DNA of 34,463 nt from an uncultured Eubacteriales bacterium (GCA_900547955.1 URIR01000020.1:1-34463); one strand, 5' to 3'; shown: positions 23,431 to 31,790, counted from the stretch's first letter. Made by a program: numbers and translations. Notes: generated by a model from the sequence alone, not told the origin.

Positions 23431-25596
23431 ATGGTATTAGAAGATAAAATAATTAAATTGTTAAGGGAATATGAGAGGCTGAGCAAAAAGGAAATAAGAA
23501 AGCTTATATTAAGGGATGCGCGCGACTATGCGCCTATTGACAGTATTCTTAAAGACATGAAGAGGGATAAGCGGATTTTAAAGGATAGGCTGGGCCGATA
23601 TTATCTTAAAGAGGATTCGTTTAAAAGAGAGGAAATTCTAAAGGCCCGGAGCAAATCATTGGGTTCAAGAGCCAGGGCCAGAGCCGGGGCAAGAAAAAAT
23701 GCTGAAATAAAGGGCAGGATTGCGCTGGTTAAAAATAAATACGCCTTCTTTGAGGGAGAGGACGGCCAAAAATTATATATTCCGGCTGAAAAGCTTATGG
23801 GAGCCATGCTTAACGACCGAGTCGCCGCTATAAAAACAGGAGGCTCAGATTCGGACCGCGGAGAGATAATCTCAATATTAGAGCGGGCGAATAACAGCGT
23901 GGTTGGCACTATAGAGAATAAAAACGGAGAAATCTACCTTGCGCCTGATGATTACAGAATGAATACTCGGATAAGGCTGGATAAAAAGGAGGGGCTGCCT
24001 GAAAATTTTAAGGCTGTGGCTGAAATTTATCAGTTTTTTCAGGACGGCAGAGAACCTTTGGGCCGCATAACCGAAATTCTCGGCGAGAGCGAACAGCCGG
24101 GCGCGGAAATGCTTTCTGTGCTCAGGGCGCATAATATACCCGAGGCTTTTCCCCAAATGGTGCTGGACGAAGCGGAGCGCATGCCTGAAACGGTTGAAAG
24201 TTCTCAGCTTATTGGCAGGGAGGATTTGCGCGGGGAGAGTATATTTACTATAGACGGAATAGACGCAAAGGATTTAGACGACGCCGTAAGCGTTAAAACG
24301 CAGGGCGGGGATTATGTTTTGGGAGTTCATATTGCGGATGTATCCAATTATGTCCGGCCTGACAGCGCCTTGGACGGAGAGGCCTTAAAGAGAGGCACAA
24401 GCGTCTATTTTCCGGGGAGCGTAATACCTATGCTGCCTAAAAGGCTGAGCAACGGCATATGCTCCCTTAATCCCAATGTAGACAGGCTGGCTTTAAGCTG
24501 CGTAATGCATATCAGTCCTCAGGGAGAAGTAAGAGATTATAGAATATTTAAAAGCGTTATACGCTCTAGGGAAAGGCTTGTTTATGAGGATATAAACAGA
24601 CTTCTGGACGGGGACATTAAACTGGCGGAAAGATATTCTCATATTTACGACGAGCTTATTTTAATGAAGGAGCTGGCGGATATTTTAAGAAAGCGCAGAA
24701 TGGCCGCCGGCAGTATTGATTTTAATGCGCCGGAGGCGGAATTTACGCTGGACGAAGAGGGCAGGGCTATAGACGTGCGGGTGCATGAGCGCGGGATATC
24801 AAATATGGTTATTGAAGAATTTATGCTCGTATGCAATCAGACGGTAGCCAGGCATATGCGTATTAATAGGCTGCCCGCGGTTTACAGGGTTCATGAAAAG
24901 CCGGAAAAAAGCAAGGTGGAAAGCTTTGTTTCAATAATAAAGGGCTACGGCTATAATTTTAAGGCGGATAATTTGGACAAGCCCAGGGATTTTGCCGCGC
25001 TGCTTTCCAGTCTTGAAGGCAGGCCGGAGGAAAGAGTAATTTCACGGCTAATGCTTCGAACCATGCAGAAGGCTAAATACAGTTCGGAAAATACGGGGCA
25101 TTTCGGTTTGGCGGCGGAGGATTATCTGCATTTTACCTCTCCAATAAGAAGATATCCTGATTTGATGGTGCACAGAATGATACATTTTTCCCTTGAAAAT
25201 CCGTCGGCCCTGAAGGGATGGGCAAGGCGTCTGCCTGATATTGCCCTGCGCGCTTCTGAAAGAGAACGCGCCGCTCAGGAGGCTGAATGGGAGGGAGACG
25301 ATATAAAAAAGGCCGAATATATGCAGAAGCATATAGGAGAAAAATTTGACGGCGTTATCTCAGGAATGTGTTCAACGGCGTTTTGGGTGGAGCTGGACAA
25401 CACTATTGAGGGAGTTGTGCCCCTTTCTAGTCTTAAGGATGATTTTTATATTTTTGACCAGGAAAAATATGTGCTGACGGGCCGCAGCGCCGGCAGGCGC
25501 TTTAAGCTGGGCCAGAGCGTGCGCATAAAGGTTACGGGAGCAAGCGTAAGGGGAAGAAGCATTTCTTTTGAGCTGGCTGGAAAAAAGAAAAAATAA
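23431..25596 (+). CDS. rnr: Ribonuclease R
   Basis: RNase R is a processive 3'-to-5' exoribonuclease that degrades structured RNA and takes part in RNA quality control. The 721 residues contain a winged-helix domain (1-60), a basic linker rich in Arg/Lys/Ala (62-92), cold-shock domains (93-230), the RNB catalytic domain (from about 250) and a C-terminal S1 domain (about 640-718). The catalytic acidic cluster is visible as TIDGIDAKDLDDA, with Asp275, Asp281, Asp283 and Asp284. YVLGVHIADVSNYV and the conserved FTSPIRRYPDL also mark the family. AAGGAG lies six bases before ATG 23431. secG-rnr order is common, but the usual following smpB gene is absent here. Confidence 0.97.
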   Translation: MVLEDKIIKLLREYERLSKKEIRKLILRDARDYAPIDSILKDMKRDKRILKDRLGRYYLKEDSFKREEILKARSKSLGSRARARAGARKNAEIKGRIALVKNKYAFFEGEDGQKLYIPAEKLMGAMLNDRVAAIKTGGSDSDRGEIISILERANNSVVGTIENKNGEIYLAPDDYRMNTRIRLDKKEGLPENFKAVAEIYQFFQDGREPLGRITEILGESEQPGAEMLSVLRAHNIPEAFPQMVLDEAERMPETVESSQLIGREDLRGESIFTIDGIDAKDLDDAVSVKTQGGDYVLGVHIADVSNYVRPDSALDGEALKRGTSVYFPGSVIPMLPKRLSNGICSLNPNVDRLALSCVMHISPQGEVRDYRIFKSVIRSRERLVYEDINRLLDGDIKLAERYSHIYDELILMKELADILRKRRMAAGSIDFNAPEAEFTLDEEGRAIDVRVHERGISNMVIEEFMLVCNQTVARHMRINRLPAVYRVHEKPEKSKVESFVSIIKGYGYNFKADNLDKPRDFAALLSSLEGRPEERVISRLMLRTMQKAKYSSENTGHFGLAAEDYLHFTSPIRRYPDLMVHRMIHFSLENPSALKGWARRLPDIALRASERERAAQEAEWEGDDIKKAEYMQKHIGEKFDGVISGMCSTAFWVELDNTIEGVVPLSSLKDDFYIFDQEKYVLTGRSAGRRFKLGQSVRIKVTGASVRGRSISFELAGKKKK

Positions 25597-25788
25597 ATAT
25601 GATTCGGGCTTGCTTCATTTAGGCGCGTGCTTAATTTGGACTGCGCTTTGTTTGCGCTATGAAGCGGGCTTTTAATTATGCGATTCTGCGTTCCGCCGCT
25701 TTTAACGCGGCATAGCATGGAAAACGGCGGGATGCTAATTATTGAAGGCTAATGTTAACCTAATACTTGTTTTTCTTAATTTTGTGCA

Positions 25789-25817
25789 TTGCTTGTTCAG
25801 ATTGAGCGCTTTATAAT
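25789..25817 (+). promoter_or_regulatory. Promoter of the surface-protein gene
   Basis: TTGCTT (25789-25794), a 17-base spacer and a perfect TATAAT (25812-25817), 37 bases before the ATG. AAGGAGG is the ribosome site. The -35 hexamer is the same as that of secG. Confidence 0.7.
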
Positions 25818-25854
25818 TAGAAGTAGCAATACGCAATATTAAGGAGGTTTTTCT

Positions 25855-26769
25855 ATGAAAAAAGCAATAGTTCTGCTGCTGGCCTGCGCTTTGATTCTTT
25901 CCTGCGCGGCCGCCTTTGCCGCGGCGACGCCCTGGAACGATAAGACGGTTAATGTTAAGATAACCAACAGCGTAACGGGGGAGGATACAATTTACGACCA
26001 AAGCGCCGCCTTTGCTCCCGGCATAGGCTGGAGCGGTAATTTGGATTGGTCCTTAATGAATAATCAGCTTGTTGCGGCTAAAAAAGCGGATGCCGCCAGC
26101 GGCGCCGAAACTGGGCTTACTCAGTCCTTTGCCAATTATGCGGCTAACGATACGGGCGCGGACGGCTACGGCTTTTATGTTAAAAACAATTGTAAGGGCG
26201 AAGTTCTCTTTTCCTTCCAGGGTACATGGATTGCTCCGCCCAGCGATATAGCGAACGGTACCATAAGCAATTCCGGGATAATGTTTACAAATGATTCCGA
26301 AGCTGTGCTTACCTCTATGGACGGCGTGGAAACAGCTATTAAAGCCGAAGGAGTACTGGATAACGGCTGCGCGGCAATAATAATTCCCGAGGGCTTTGAG
26401 GGCTATGTTACTATACCCGCGTCCTCCATTATAGTAGATATTGCTGACGATAACGCCGAATATGCAGATTTGGATAATAAGCCTCTGGATAACACTAAAA
26501 TAACTCTTAATTGGGTTGCTCTCTATATGAATAATGTTGATACCAACGGAATTATATTTGATAATTTCTTTGTTTACGGTTCGGATATTACCGCCAGCGA
26601 GGACGCTTCAATTGTAACCGATGCCATTACCCTTAAGCATGATGGACAGGACGGCGAAGAGGATGATAATAAGGATAATCAGCAGGGTACGGGTGATTTA
26701 TCCGTGCTCGCATATGCCGCCGCTGCCGCCGCGGGCTGTGGAACGCTGATTTTCAGAAAGAAGAAATAA
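25855..26769 (+). CDS. Exported surface protein with a C-terminal membrane anchor
   Basis: I cannot assign a family. The 304-residue protein has a clear Sec signal peptide (KK at 2-3, hydrophobic core 5-20, AFA cleavage region near 23), an Asn/Asp/Gly-rich beta-type ectodomain (about 28-255), an acidic spacer (DGQDGEEDDNKDNQQ) and a C-terminal TGDLSVLAYAAAAAAG with a short hydrophobic stretch and a basic RKKK tail. This tail has the shape of a sortase-type sorting signal, with xTGD in place of a canonical LPxTG, and could equally be a simple membrane anchor. The ectodomain may bind carbohydrate or calcium; that is a guess from composition. It has its own strong promoter and AAGGAGG site, so it is probably well expressed. 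A bidirectional terminator follows. Confidence 0.78.
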   Translation: MKKAIVLLLACALILSCAAAFAAATPWNDKTVNVKITNSVTGEDTIYDQSAAFAPGIGWSGNLDWSLMNNQLVAAKKADAASGAETGLTQSFANYAANDTGADGYGFYVKNNCKGEVLFSFQGTWIAPPSDIANGTISNSGIMFTNDSEAVLTSMDGVETAIKAEGVLDNGCAAIIIPEGFEGYVTIPASSIIVDIADDNAEYADLDNKPLDNTKITLNWVALYMNNVDTNGIIFDNFFVYGSDITASEDASIVTDAITLKHDGQDGEEDDNKDNQQGTGDLSVLAYAAAAAAGCGTLIFRKKK

Positions 26770-26851
26770 TGCTGCGAGGATATTAATACGGAAACAGGCA
26801 TATCTCTGAGAATTTTAGCGTATTATACCGCCAACGCTGATTAAGCTGAAT

Positions 26852-26891
26852 AAAAAAGCCTTTTCTTCTTGGGGAAGAAAGGGCTTTTATC
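26852..26891. terminator. Bidirectional intrinsic terminator
   Basis: AAAAAGCC-TTTCTTC and GAAGAAA-GGGCTTTT form a long stem with one irregular position, flanked by A- and T-runs. It lies between the convergent surface-protein and Mn-catalase genes and can serve both. Confidence 0.85.
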
Positions 26892-26912
26892 TATTTAGAC
26901 TTATTATTGGGA

Positions 26913-27581
26913 TTAATTAAAAGAAGGCGGCGTAACCTTAGCTTCTGCAAATTGGCTGTCTTGAGGAGACGGCTCGGACATACTGAAATACATTTTTGCC
27001 GCTTTGGTAGTGCCGAAATCGCGGTTTGAGCCTGTGCTTTGCACCTTGTTAAAGGCCTCTCTGAACATAGCGTTATGCGCTTCTTCTCTGTTTAAAAGAA
27101 AATCTATAGTTTTTTGTACCTTTTTATCCGCAATTTGACGATATAAATATTCGTATACAACCTTTGCTCGCTGCTCGGAGGCTATATTTGAAAGCAAATC
27201 AGCGCACAAATCGCCGGTAACGGTTACGTAGTCTCCAGTCCATGAATATCCCGAAGCGTTAATTAAACCGGGATTTAAGCCTAATAATACATGGGTTTCT
27301 ATTTCTCCTGCCGGTACGCCTGAAGCGTCAAGATTATGGCCGTTTAAAAGATTAATGGTTTGCGCTACCATTTCCATATGGCCAAGCTCTTCTGCCGCTA
27401 TATCCAGAAATAAGTCTTTTATTTCAGCATCTTTAATTCTGAAGCTCTGGGACATATACTGCATAGCGGCTTTTAGCTCTCCATTTGCGCCGCCAAGCTG
27501 CTCCTGCAGAAGCGCGGCATACTGTGGATTGGGCTTTTCTACTTCTACCGGCTCAAACAACTTTTTTTCATGCTTAAACAT
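26913..27581 (-). CDS. Manganese catalase family protein (CotJC-like)
   Basis: This 222-residue ferritin-like four-helix-bundle protein is expected to destroy hydrogen peroxide with a di-manganese centre. All five likely ligands are in place: Glu35 (GGANGELKAAM), Glu65 and His68 (AAEELGHMEM), Glu136 (ASEQRAK) and His169 (NREEAHNAMF). It is longer than B. subtilis CotJC (about 190) and shorter than full-length Mn catalases (about 270-300); the last 40 residues are polar and Pro/Ser-rich. CotJC homologues are spore-coat proteins, so this may be either a coat component or a vegetative oxidative-stress enzyme. A promoter-like pair at 27634-27662 precedes it and partly lies in an inverted-repeat element. 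No cotJA or cotJB is adjacent. Confidence 0.9.
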   Translation of the reverse strand: MFKHEKKLFEPVEVEKPNPQYAALLQEQLGGANGELKAAMQYMSQSFRIKDAEIKDLFLDIAAEELGHMEMVAQTINLLNGHNLDASGVPAGEIETHVLLGLNPGLINASGYSWTGDYVTVTGDLCADLLSNIASEQRAKVVYEYLYRQIADKKVQKTIDFLLNREEAHNAMFREAFNKVQSTGSNRDFGTTKAAKMYFSMSEPSPQDSQFAEAKVTPPSFN

Positions 27582-27633
27582 ATTCTTACCTCGCTTTCTA
27601 ATTTATAGCAGAATTATTGCCGCGAGCTTTAGA

Positions 27634-27662
27634 TTTATACACTCAATATCATTAGTTTACAA
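27634..27662 (-). promoter_or_regulatory. Promoter of the Mn catalase, partly in a repeat end
   Basis: On the minus strand, -35 TTGTAA (27657-27662), a 17-base spacer and -10 TATAAA (27634-27639), about 50 bases from the start codon. The -35 and most of the spacer fall inside the left terminal repeat of the 27644-27925 element. Confidence 0.55.
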
Positions 27663-27925
27663 GAATTTATATGTCTTATACCGGGATAATTCTTCTTTTT
27701 CTGCGTTAACCTTAATGGGCCGTACTCCAAAGTACGTCTCTATTGCTTGCCTTGAAAATAAAGAATGCTCTCCGCTTAAGGCCGGATGGTCAGAATGCAT
27801 AAAATTTATGCCCGGTAAACCGCGCTTGAACGAGAAATGTACCGGGCGTACTTGGAATCAAAGCAACGCAGCAGGACTCAAATTTTATGCCTTCCGACCG
27901 TCTTTCTTGTAAACTGAGGGTATTG
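27644..27925. repeat. 282-bp MITE-like element with terminal and internal inverted repeats
   Basis: The ends 27644-27665 and 27904-27925 are inverted copies with 19 of 22 positions identical (shared core AGTTTACAAGAA). Inside, 27788-27807 and 27880-27899 are inverted with 18 of 20 identical. They enclose GCCCGGTA (27810-27817) and TACCGGGC (27840-27847), which extend to 11 pairs with one G-T. There is no credible gene and no clear target-site duplication. Part of the right end (17 bases, 27906-27922) recurs exactly at 12443-12459. It is best explained as a small non-autonomous mobile element, although a structured RNA is possible. Confidence 0.65.
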
Positions 27926-27936
27926 TATTTAAAAAT

Positions 27937-27963
27937 AAAAAACCTAGGCTGCTGCCTAAGTTT
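27937..27963 (-). terminator. Terminator of the tRNA-Arg transcript
   Basis: On the minus strand, ACTTAGGC and GCCTAGGT pair (eight pairs, one G-T) around AGCA, followed by TTTTTT, directly after the tRNA 3' end. Confidence 0.75.
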
Positions 27964-27964
27964 T

Positions 27965-28041
27965 TGGCGTCGCTAAGAGGATTCGAACCTCCGACCTACC
28001 GCTTAGGAGGCGGTCGCTCTATCCTGCTGAGCTATAGCGAC
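27965..28041 (-). tRNA. tRNA-Arg, anticodon CCT
   Basis: On the minus strand this folds as a standard cloverleaf. The acceptor is GTCGCTA with TAGCGAC and discriminator G, the D-arm is GCTC/GAGC, the anticodon stem is ACCGC/GCGGT with loop CTCCTAA (anticodon CCT, reading AGG) and the T-loop is TTCGAAT. CCA is encoded (27965-27967). AGG Arg codons are used repeatedly in this window. It has its own promoter and terminator. Confidence 0.97.
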
Positions 28042-28060
28042 AGGTTTAAAAAGCTATTAA

Positions 28061-28089
28061 ATTGTAACCCCATAGGGCGGTTATGTCAA
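28061..28089 (-). promoter_or_regulatory. Promoter of tRNA-Arg
   Basis: On the minus strand, a perfect -35 TTGACA (complement of TGTCAA at 28084-28089), a 17-base spacer and -10 TACAAT (28061-28066), 19 bases before the mature tRNA 5' end. Confidence 0.8.
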
Positions 28090-28246
28090 GGACATTATAA
28101 TAAGTGCGGAACGTAATTAACGGCGGCTTTAGGGGCGTATTGAAAATTTATCAGAGGATTGCCGGCCTTAAAGCGCTGTAAATTTCCATTTTTCCGCGCA
28201 ATGCTGGTAATATAGCATAAATCGGTTCAGGTGTCAATTATTCGGC

Positions 28247-28275
28247 TTGCTATTTTTTCATTTTGCTTATATTAT
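28247..28275 (+). promoter_or_regulatory. Promoter of rnhC
   Basis: TTGCTA (28247-28252), a 17-base spacer and TATTAT (28270-28275), about 85 bases before the rnhC start. I see nothing of note in the remaining 28090-28246. Confidence 0.6.
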
Positions 28276-28360
28276 ACTAAATGATTATACAACATACGGC
28301 GTGCTTTTTCAGGTATGCTCAATGCGCCGATGCAATAATATAGATTTGGAGGAGCTTCTT

Positions 28361-29332
28361 TTGGCATTTTCAGTAGAATTTATACGCAGGTTTGAGGACG
28401 CATGCGAAATATTCCTTTCTCTTATGAAAAAGCAGGGCTTTGAATTTTTGGAAAAAAAGCAGATAGACTACGGGGAGGGATATATTTTTGAACGGGACGG
28501 CAGAAGGGTGAAAGCGGCGCTGTATTATAATAAATCGGGGAATTCTACTAAGGCGGTTTTTTCAGGCGGAGAGGAGGACGCGGCCTTGAAAAGCGTTTCC
28601 GCGGCCTTGAAAGCTATGTCGGATAAGCCTGAGGCTAATGAATTTAAAGCGCCCAGAGCAGTTAAGGCAATACCCTTGCTTGAAAGTCATATAGGCACGG
28701 ATGAATCGGGCAAGGGAGATTATTTCGGGCCTCTGGTTATAGCGGGCGTGTTTGTCGACAGACGGCTTGAAAGCATTCTTAAGGAGCTGGGCGCGGCTGA
28801 TTCAAAGGAAAACTCGGATAAAAAAAATAAGCTGCTGGCGCAGGATATAAAGGCCGCGCTGGGCCGGGACAAATTTGAAATTATTAAAATTGGGCCGCAG
28901 CGATATAACGAAATGTATCAAAAGACGGGAAATTTAAATCGGATTTTGGCTTGGGGGCATGCGCGGGTAATTGAAAACCTGCTTTCGCGCAATCAATGCG
29001 GACATGTTATAGCCGACCAGTTCGGCGGAGAAGAGGTGCTTAAAAGGGCGCTTATGCAAAAGGGACGCGGTATAGAGCTTATTCAAACGCCAAAGGGTGA
29101 AAGGGATACGGCTGTAGCCGCGGCAAGCATATTGGCGCGGGAGGAATATTTGCGCAGTATGGCGCTTTTGAGCGAGCAAACGGGAATGGAACTTATAAAG
29201 GGGGCTTCGGCTAAGGTGGAAAAGCGGGCTGTTGAAATAGCGCAAAAAAATGGGTCAGAATGGCTGGATAAGATAGCAAAATTGCATTTTAAAACTACCG
29301 AACGGGTATTAAATAGCCTGAAAGGCAGATAA
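28361..29332 (+). CDS. rnhC: Ribonuclease HIII
   Basis: RNase HIII cuts the RNA strand of RNA-DNA hybrids during replication and R-loop removal. The 323-residue protein has an N-terminal TBP-like substrate-binding domain (about 1-85), a linker, and the RNase H domain beginning IGTDESGKGDYFGPLV (111-126) with acidic residues Asp114 and Glu115. Further on are VIADQFGG (Asp219) and the AAASILAREEY motif. The N-terminal TBP-like domain and the DES-GKGD form separate it from RNase HII. The frame opens at 28247, but TTG 28361 is preferred because GGAGGAG lies six bases upstream, which gives the usual length. A hairpin terminator follows. It stands alone on its transcript. Confidence 0.93.
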   Translation: MAFSVEFIRRFEDACEIFLSLMKKQGFEFLEKKQIDYGEGYIFERDGRRVKAALYYNKSGNSTKAVFSGGEEDAALKSVSAALKAMSDKPEANEFKAPRAVKAIPLLESHIGTDESGKGDYFGPLVIAGVFVDRRLESILKELGAADSKENSDKKNKLLAQDIKAALGRDKFEIIKIGPQRYNEMYQKTGNLNRILAWGHARVIENLLSRNQCGHVIADQFGGEEVLKRALMQKGRGIELIQTPKGERDTAVAAASILAREEYLRSMALLSEQTGMELIKGASAKVEKRAVEIAQKNGSEWLDKIAKLHFKTTERVLNSLKGR

Positions 29333-29404
29333 TAAGCCAAAGTGTTGCAAAAAAAACAGGAATGGTTTAAAATATATAAGCTTAAAGGCGCAGTCGAAAA
29401 CTGG

Positions 29405-29425
29405 AAAAAAGGCCTTGGCCTTTTA
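29405..29425 (+). terminator. Intrinsic terminator of rnhC
   Basis: AAAAGGCC and GGCCTTTT around TT, preceded by A-run and followed by TTTTAT, about 75 bases after the rnhC stop. The tight loop would open to four bases. Confidence 0.65.
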
Positions 29426-29488
29426 TAAGTCTTTTAATCAGGCGCGCGGCTTTTTGAATATTCGGCTATTAAGAACGGGGGAGAGCTA

Positions 29489-30136
29489 ATGCTTAATAAG
29501 CAGCAGGTGAAGGAAGTGCTTGATATGCTGGAGGGACTGTATCCCACAGCGTCAACCGAGCTGGTTTTTTCTACGCCGTATGAATTGCTGGTTTCAACAG
29601 TTTTATCCGCACAGTGTACGGACGCGCGGGTAAATATAGTTACTAAGGAGCTGTTTAAGAATTATAATACTCCGGAAAAAATGATAACCCTTTCTCAGGA
29701 GAGACTGGAGGAGCTTATTCATAGCTGCGGGTTTTATCATAATAAGGCTAAAAATATTTTGGCGGCCTCCAAAATGCTGGTGGAAAAATATAATTCTCAG
29801 GTGCCTAATAGCATGGAGGAGCTGGTAAGCTTGCCTGGAGTAGGGCGGAAAACCGCTAATGTTGTGGGAAGTATAGCTTTTGGCATAGACGCTATAGCAG
29901 TAGATACGCATGTTTTCCGCGTTTCCAACCGCATAGGCATTACTGACGCTAAGGACGAATTGCATACCGAGCTTCAGCTTATGGAGCAGATTAAAAAGGA
30001 GCGCTGGTCTCATGCGCATCACCTTATTCTCTGGCATGGCAGGCGCATATGTCATTCCCGAAGGCCCGAATGTGAAAAATGTCCGGTTGCAGGCCTTTGC
30101 GAGTACAACAATAAAGAGGAAAAAATATGTTCGTAG
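29489..30136 (+). CDS. nth: Endonuclease III
   Basis: Nth is a bifunctional DNA glycosylase/AP lyase that removes oxidised pyrimidines in base-excision repair. The 215-residue protein shows the helix-hairpin-helix LPGVGRKTANVV (115-126) with catalytic Lys121, the catalytic Asp139 in AVDTHVFRVSNR, and the [4Fe-4S] ligands Cys188, Cys195, Cys198 and Cys204 (spacing C-x6-C-x2-C-x5-C). GGGGGAGAG precedes ATG 29489. Its 3' end overlaps the obg start by ten bases in another frame, so the two are translationally linked. An nth-obg neighbourhood is unusual; obg normally follows rplU-rpmA in Firmicutes. Confidence 0.96.
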   Translation: MLNKQQVKEVLDMLEGLYPTASTELVFSTPYELLVSTVLSAQCTDARVNIVTKELFKNYNTPEKMITLSQERLEELIHSCGFYHNKAKNILAASKMLVEKYNSQVPNSMEELVSLPGVGRKTANVVGSIAFGIDAIAVDTHVFRVSNRIGITDAKDELHTELQLMEQIKKERWSHAHHLILWHGRRICHSRRPECEKCPVAGLCEYNNKEEKICS

Positions 30137-31383
30137 ACGTTGTTAAAATAAAGGTTAAAAGCGGCAAGGGCGGAGACGGCGCGGTGTCCTTTCACCGTGA
30201 GAAATACCTGGCTAACGGCGGGCCGGACGGCGGGGACGGCGGCAGAGGCGGAGAGGTTATATTTAAGGCGGATAAGGATATGCGCACTCTCCTGGATTTT
30301 AGGTATAAGCGGAATTATTCCGCCGGAGACGGTCAAAATGGAACGGGTAATTTTAAAACGGGTAAAAAGGGCGAGGACGTCGTTATAATCGTGCCTGCGG
30401 GAACGGTGGTAAAAGAGGCTCAGAGCGGGCGGATATTGGCGGATATGTATTCGGACGGGGAAGAAAGGGTTATTTTGCAGGGGGGCGCTCCCGGCAAGGG
30501 CAACGCGCGCTTTGCCACGGCGACGCGCCAGGCTCCGAATTTTTCTCAGGGCGGCGGGCCGAGCCGTGAAATGGAGCTTAAGCTTGAATTGAAAACAATT
30601 GCCGACGTAGGACTCATAGGCTTTCCCAACGTAGGCAAGTCAACCATACTTTCAGTAGTAACCAAGGCCCGCCCGAAAATAGCTAATTATCATTTTACTA
30701 CGCTTTCGCCTAATTTAGGGGTGTGCGGCGTGGATAACTACAGCTTTGTTTTAGCTGATATTCCCGGGCTTATAGAGGGCGCGCATGAGGGCGCGGGCCT
30801 GGGACATGATTTTTTAAGGCACATAGAGCGCACGCGCATGCTGCTGCATGTGGTGGACGTTTCGGGCTGCGAGGGCAGGGACCCTGTAGAGGACTATGAT
30901 ATAATCAATAGAGAGCTTTCTCAATACAGCGCCGCCTTAAGCGCGCTTCCTCAGCTTATAGTCGCTAATAAAAGCGAGCTGCCGGGCGCGGAGGAGAATA
31001 TTAAGAGGCTTAAAGCGCATGCGGGCAGGGAGGTTTTTGCGGTTTCGGCGGCGGCTAATAAGGGCTTTTTGCCTCTGCTGCGTGAAACGGCGGCGGTTTT
31101 GAAGACCTTGCCCCTTCCAGAGCCTATTATGCCGGACCAAATTTATGCTCCTGATGCTGAGCTTAAGCCTTTTGAGATATATAAGGATGGAAATGTTTTT
31201 GTTGTAGAGGGGCCGTATATAGATAAACTGCTTTCCCGCATCAATTTGGACGATTCTGATTCCTTTAAATATTTTCAGCGCCAGCTGAGGGAAAAAGGGA
31301 TAATAGAGGCCCTTAAGGCCGCGGGCGCGGGAGAGGGAAGCGCAGTAAGCATGGGAGATATGGAATTTGATTATGTAGAGTAA
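30127..31383 (+). CDS. obg: GTPase Obg (CgtA)
   Basis: Obg is an essential GTPase in 50S ribosome assembly and stress signalling. The 418 residues comprise the Gly-rich Obg fold (1-158, for example GGPDGGDGGRGG), the G domain and a C-terminal OCT domain (about 340-416). The G domain has G1 GFPNVGKS (165-172), the switch TTLSPNLG (191-198) and G3 DIPG (211-214). G4 reads NKSE (281-284) where NKxD is the rule. That conservative Asp-to-Glu change affects the guanine-contacting residue; the rest of the protein looks intact. ATG 30127 lies inside the end of nth, with AGAGGAAA before it. yhbY follows 116 bases later, in the standard order for this block. Confidence 0.97.
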   Translation: MFVDVVKIKVKSGKGGDGAVSFHREKYLANGGPDGGDGGRGGEVIFKADKDMRTLLDFRYKRNYSAGDGQNGTGNFKTGKKGEDVVIIVPAGTVVKEAQSGRILADMYSDGEERVILQGGAPGKGNARFATATRQAPNFSQGGGPSREMELKLELKTIADVGLIGFPNVGKSTILSVVTKARPKIANYHFTTLSPNLGVCGVDNYSFVLADIPGLIEGAHEGAGLGHDFLRHIERTRMLLHVVDVSGCEGRDPVEDYDIINRELSQYSAALSALPQLIVANKSELPGAEENIKRLKAHAGREVFAVSAAANKGFLPLLRETAAVLKTLPLPEPIMPDQIYAPDAELKPFEIYKDGNVFVVEGPYIDKLLSRINLDDSDSFKYFQRQLREKGIIEALKAAGAGEGSAVSMGDMEFDYVE

Positions 31384-31499
31384 GGCTTAAGGCCTGCCCT
31401 TATACGGCGTACAGGCGCTGCTTAAGCCTGTATAAGCCTGAAAATATATTAAACGGGACGCGCTTGAAAAAAGACGCGCGGTTTAAGAGGAGTAAATTT

Positions 31500-31790
31500 A
31501 TGATAACTACTAAGCAGAGAGCGGCGCTCAGGGCTATGGCAAATAGTATTGAGCCCATTTTTCAAATAGGTAAAAACGAGATAGGGCCTGAGCTGATAAC
31601 TGAAATATATAACGCGCTGGAGGCGCGCGAGCTTATAAAGCTGACCGTATTAAAAAACAGCGGGCTGACGGCGCGCGAGGCCTGCGGGGAAATAATAAGC
31701 AGAACGGGCGCGGAGCCTGTGCAGTGCATAGGTAATAAGCTTGTTATATATAAAAAGAGCCGAAAGCATCAAAAAATATTTCTGGATTGA
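31500..31790 (+). CDS. yhbY: YhbY family CRM-domain RNA-binding protein
   Basis: YhbY is a small RNA-binding protein with one CRM domain that associates with pre-50S ribosomal particles. The 96-residue protein starts MITTKQRAALRAMANSIEPI, and the family GxxG-like loop appears as IFQIGKNEIGPELI (20-33). The fold ends with GNKLVIYKKS. The frame opens 12 codons earlier, but ATG 31500 has AAGAGGAG at correct spacing and matches the family start. It lies downstream of obg. Its last 22 bases overlap the 3' end of a convergent membrane-protein gene, so no room is left for a terminator between them. Confidence 0.93.
   Translation: MITTKQRAALRAMANSIEPIFQIGKNEIGPELITEIYNALEARELIKLTVLKNSGLTAREACGEIISRTGAEPVQCIGNKLVIYKKSRKHQKIFLD

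Noticed and set aside
27355..27912. Plus-strand open frame running from inside the Mn catalase into the inverted-repeat element
   Set aside because: Its first half is antisense to the catalase and its second half follows the nested repeat; no start signal was seen.
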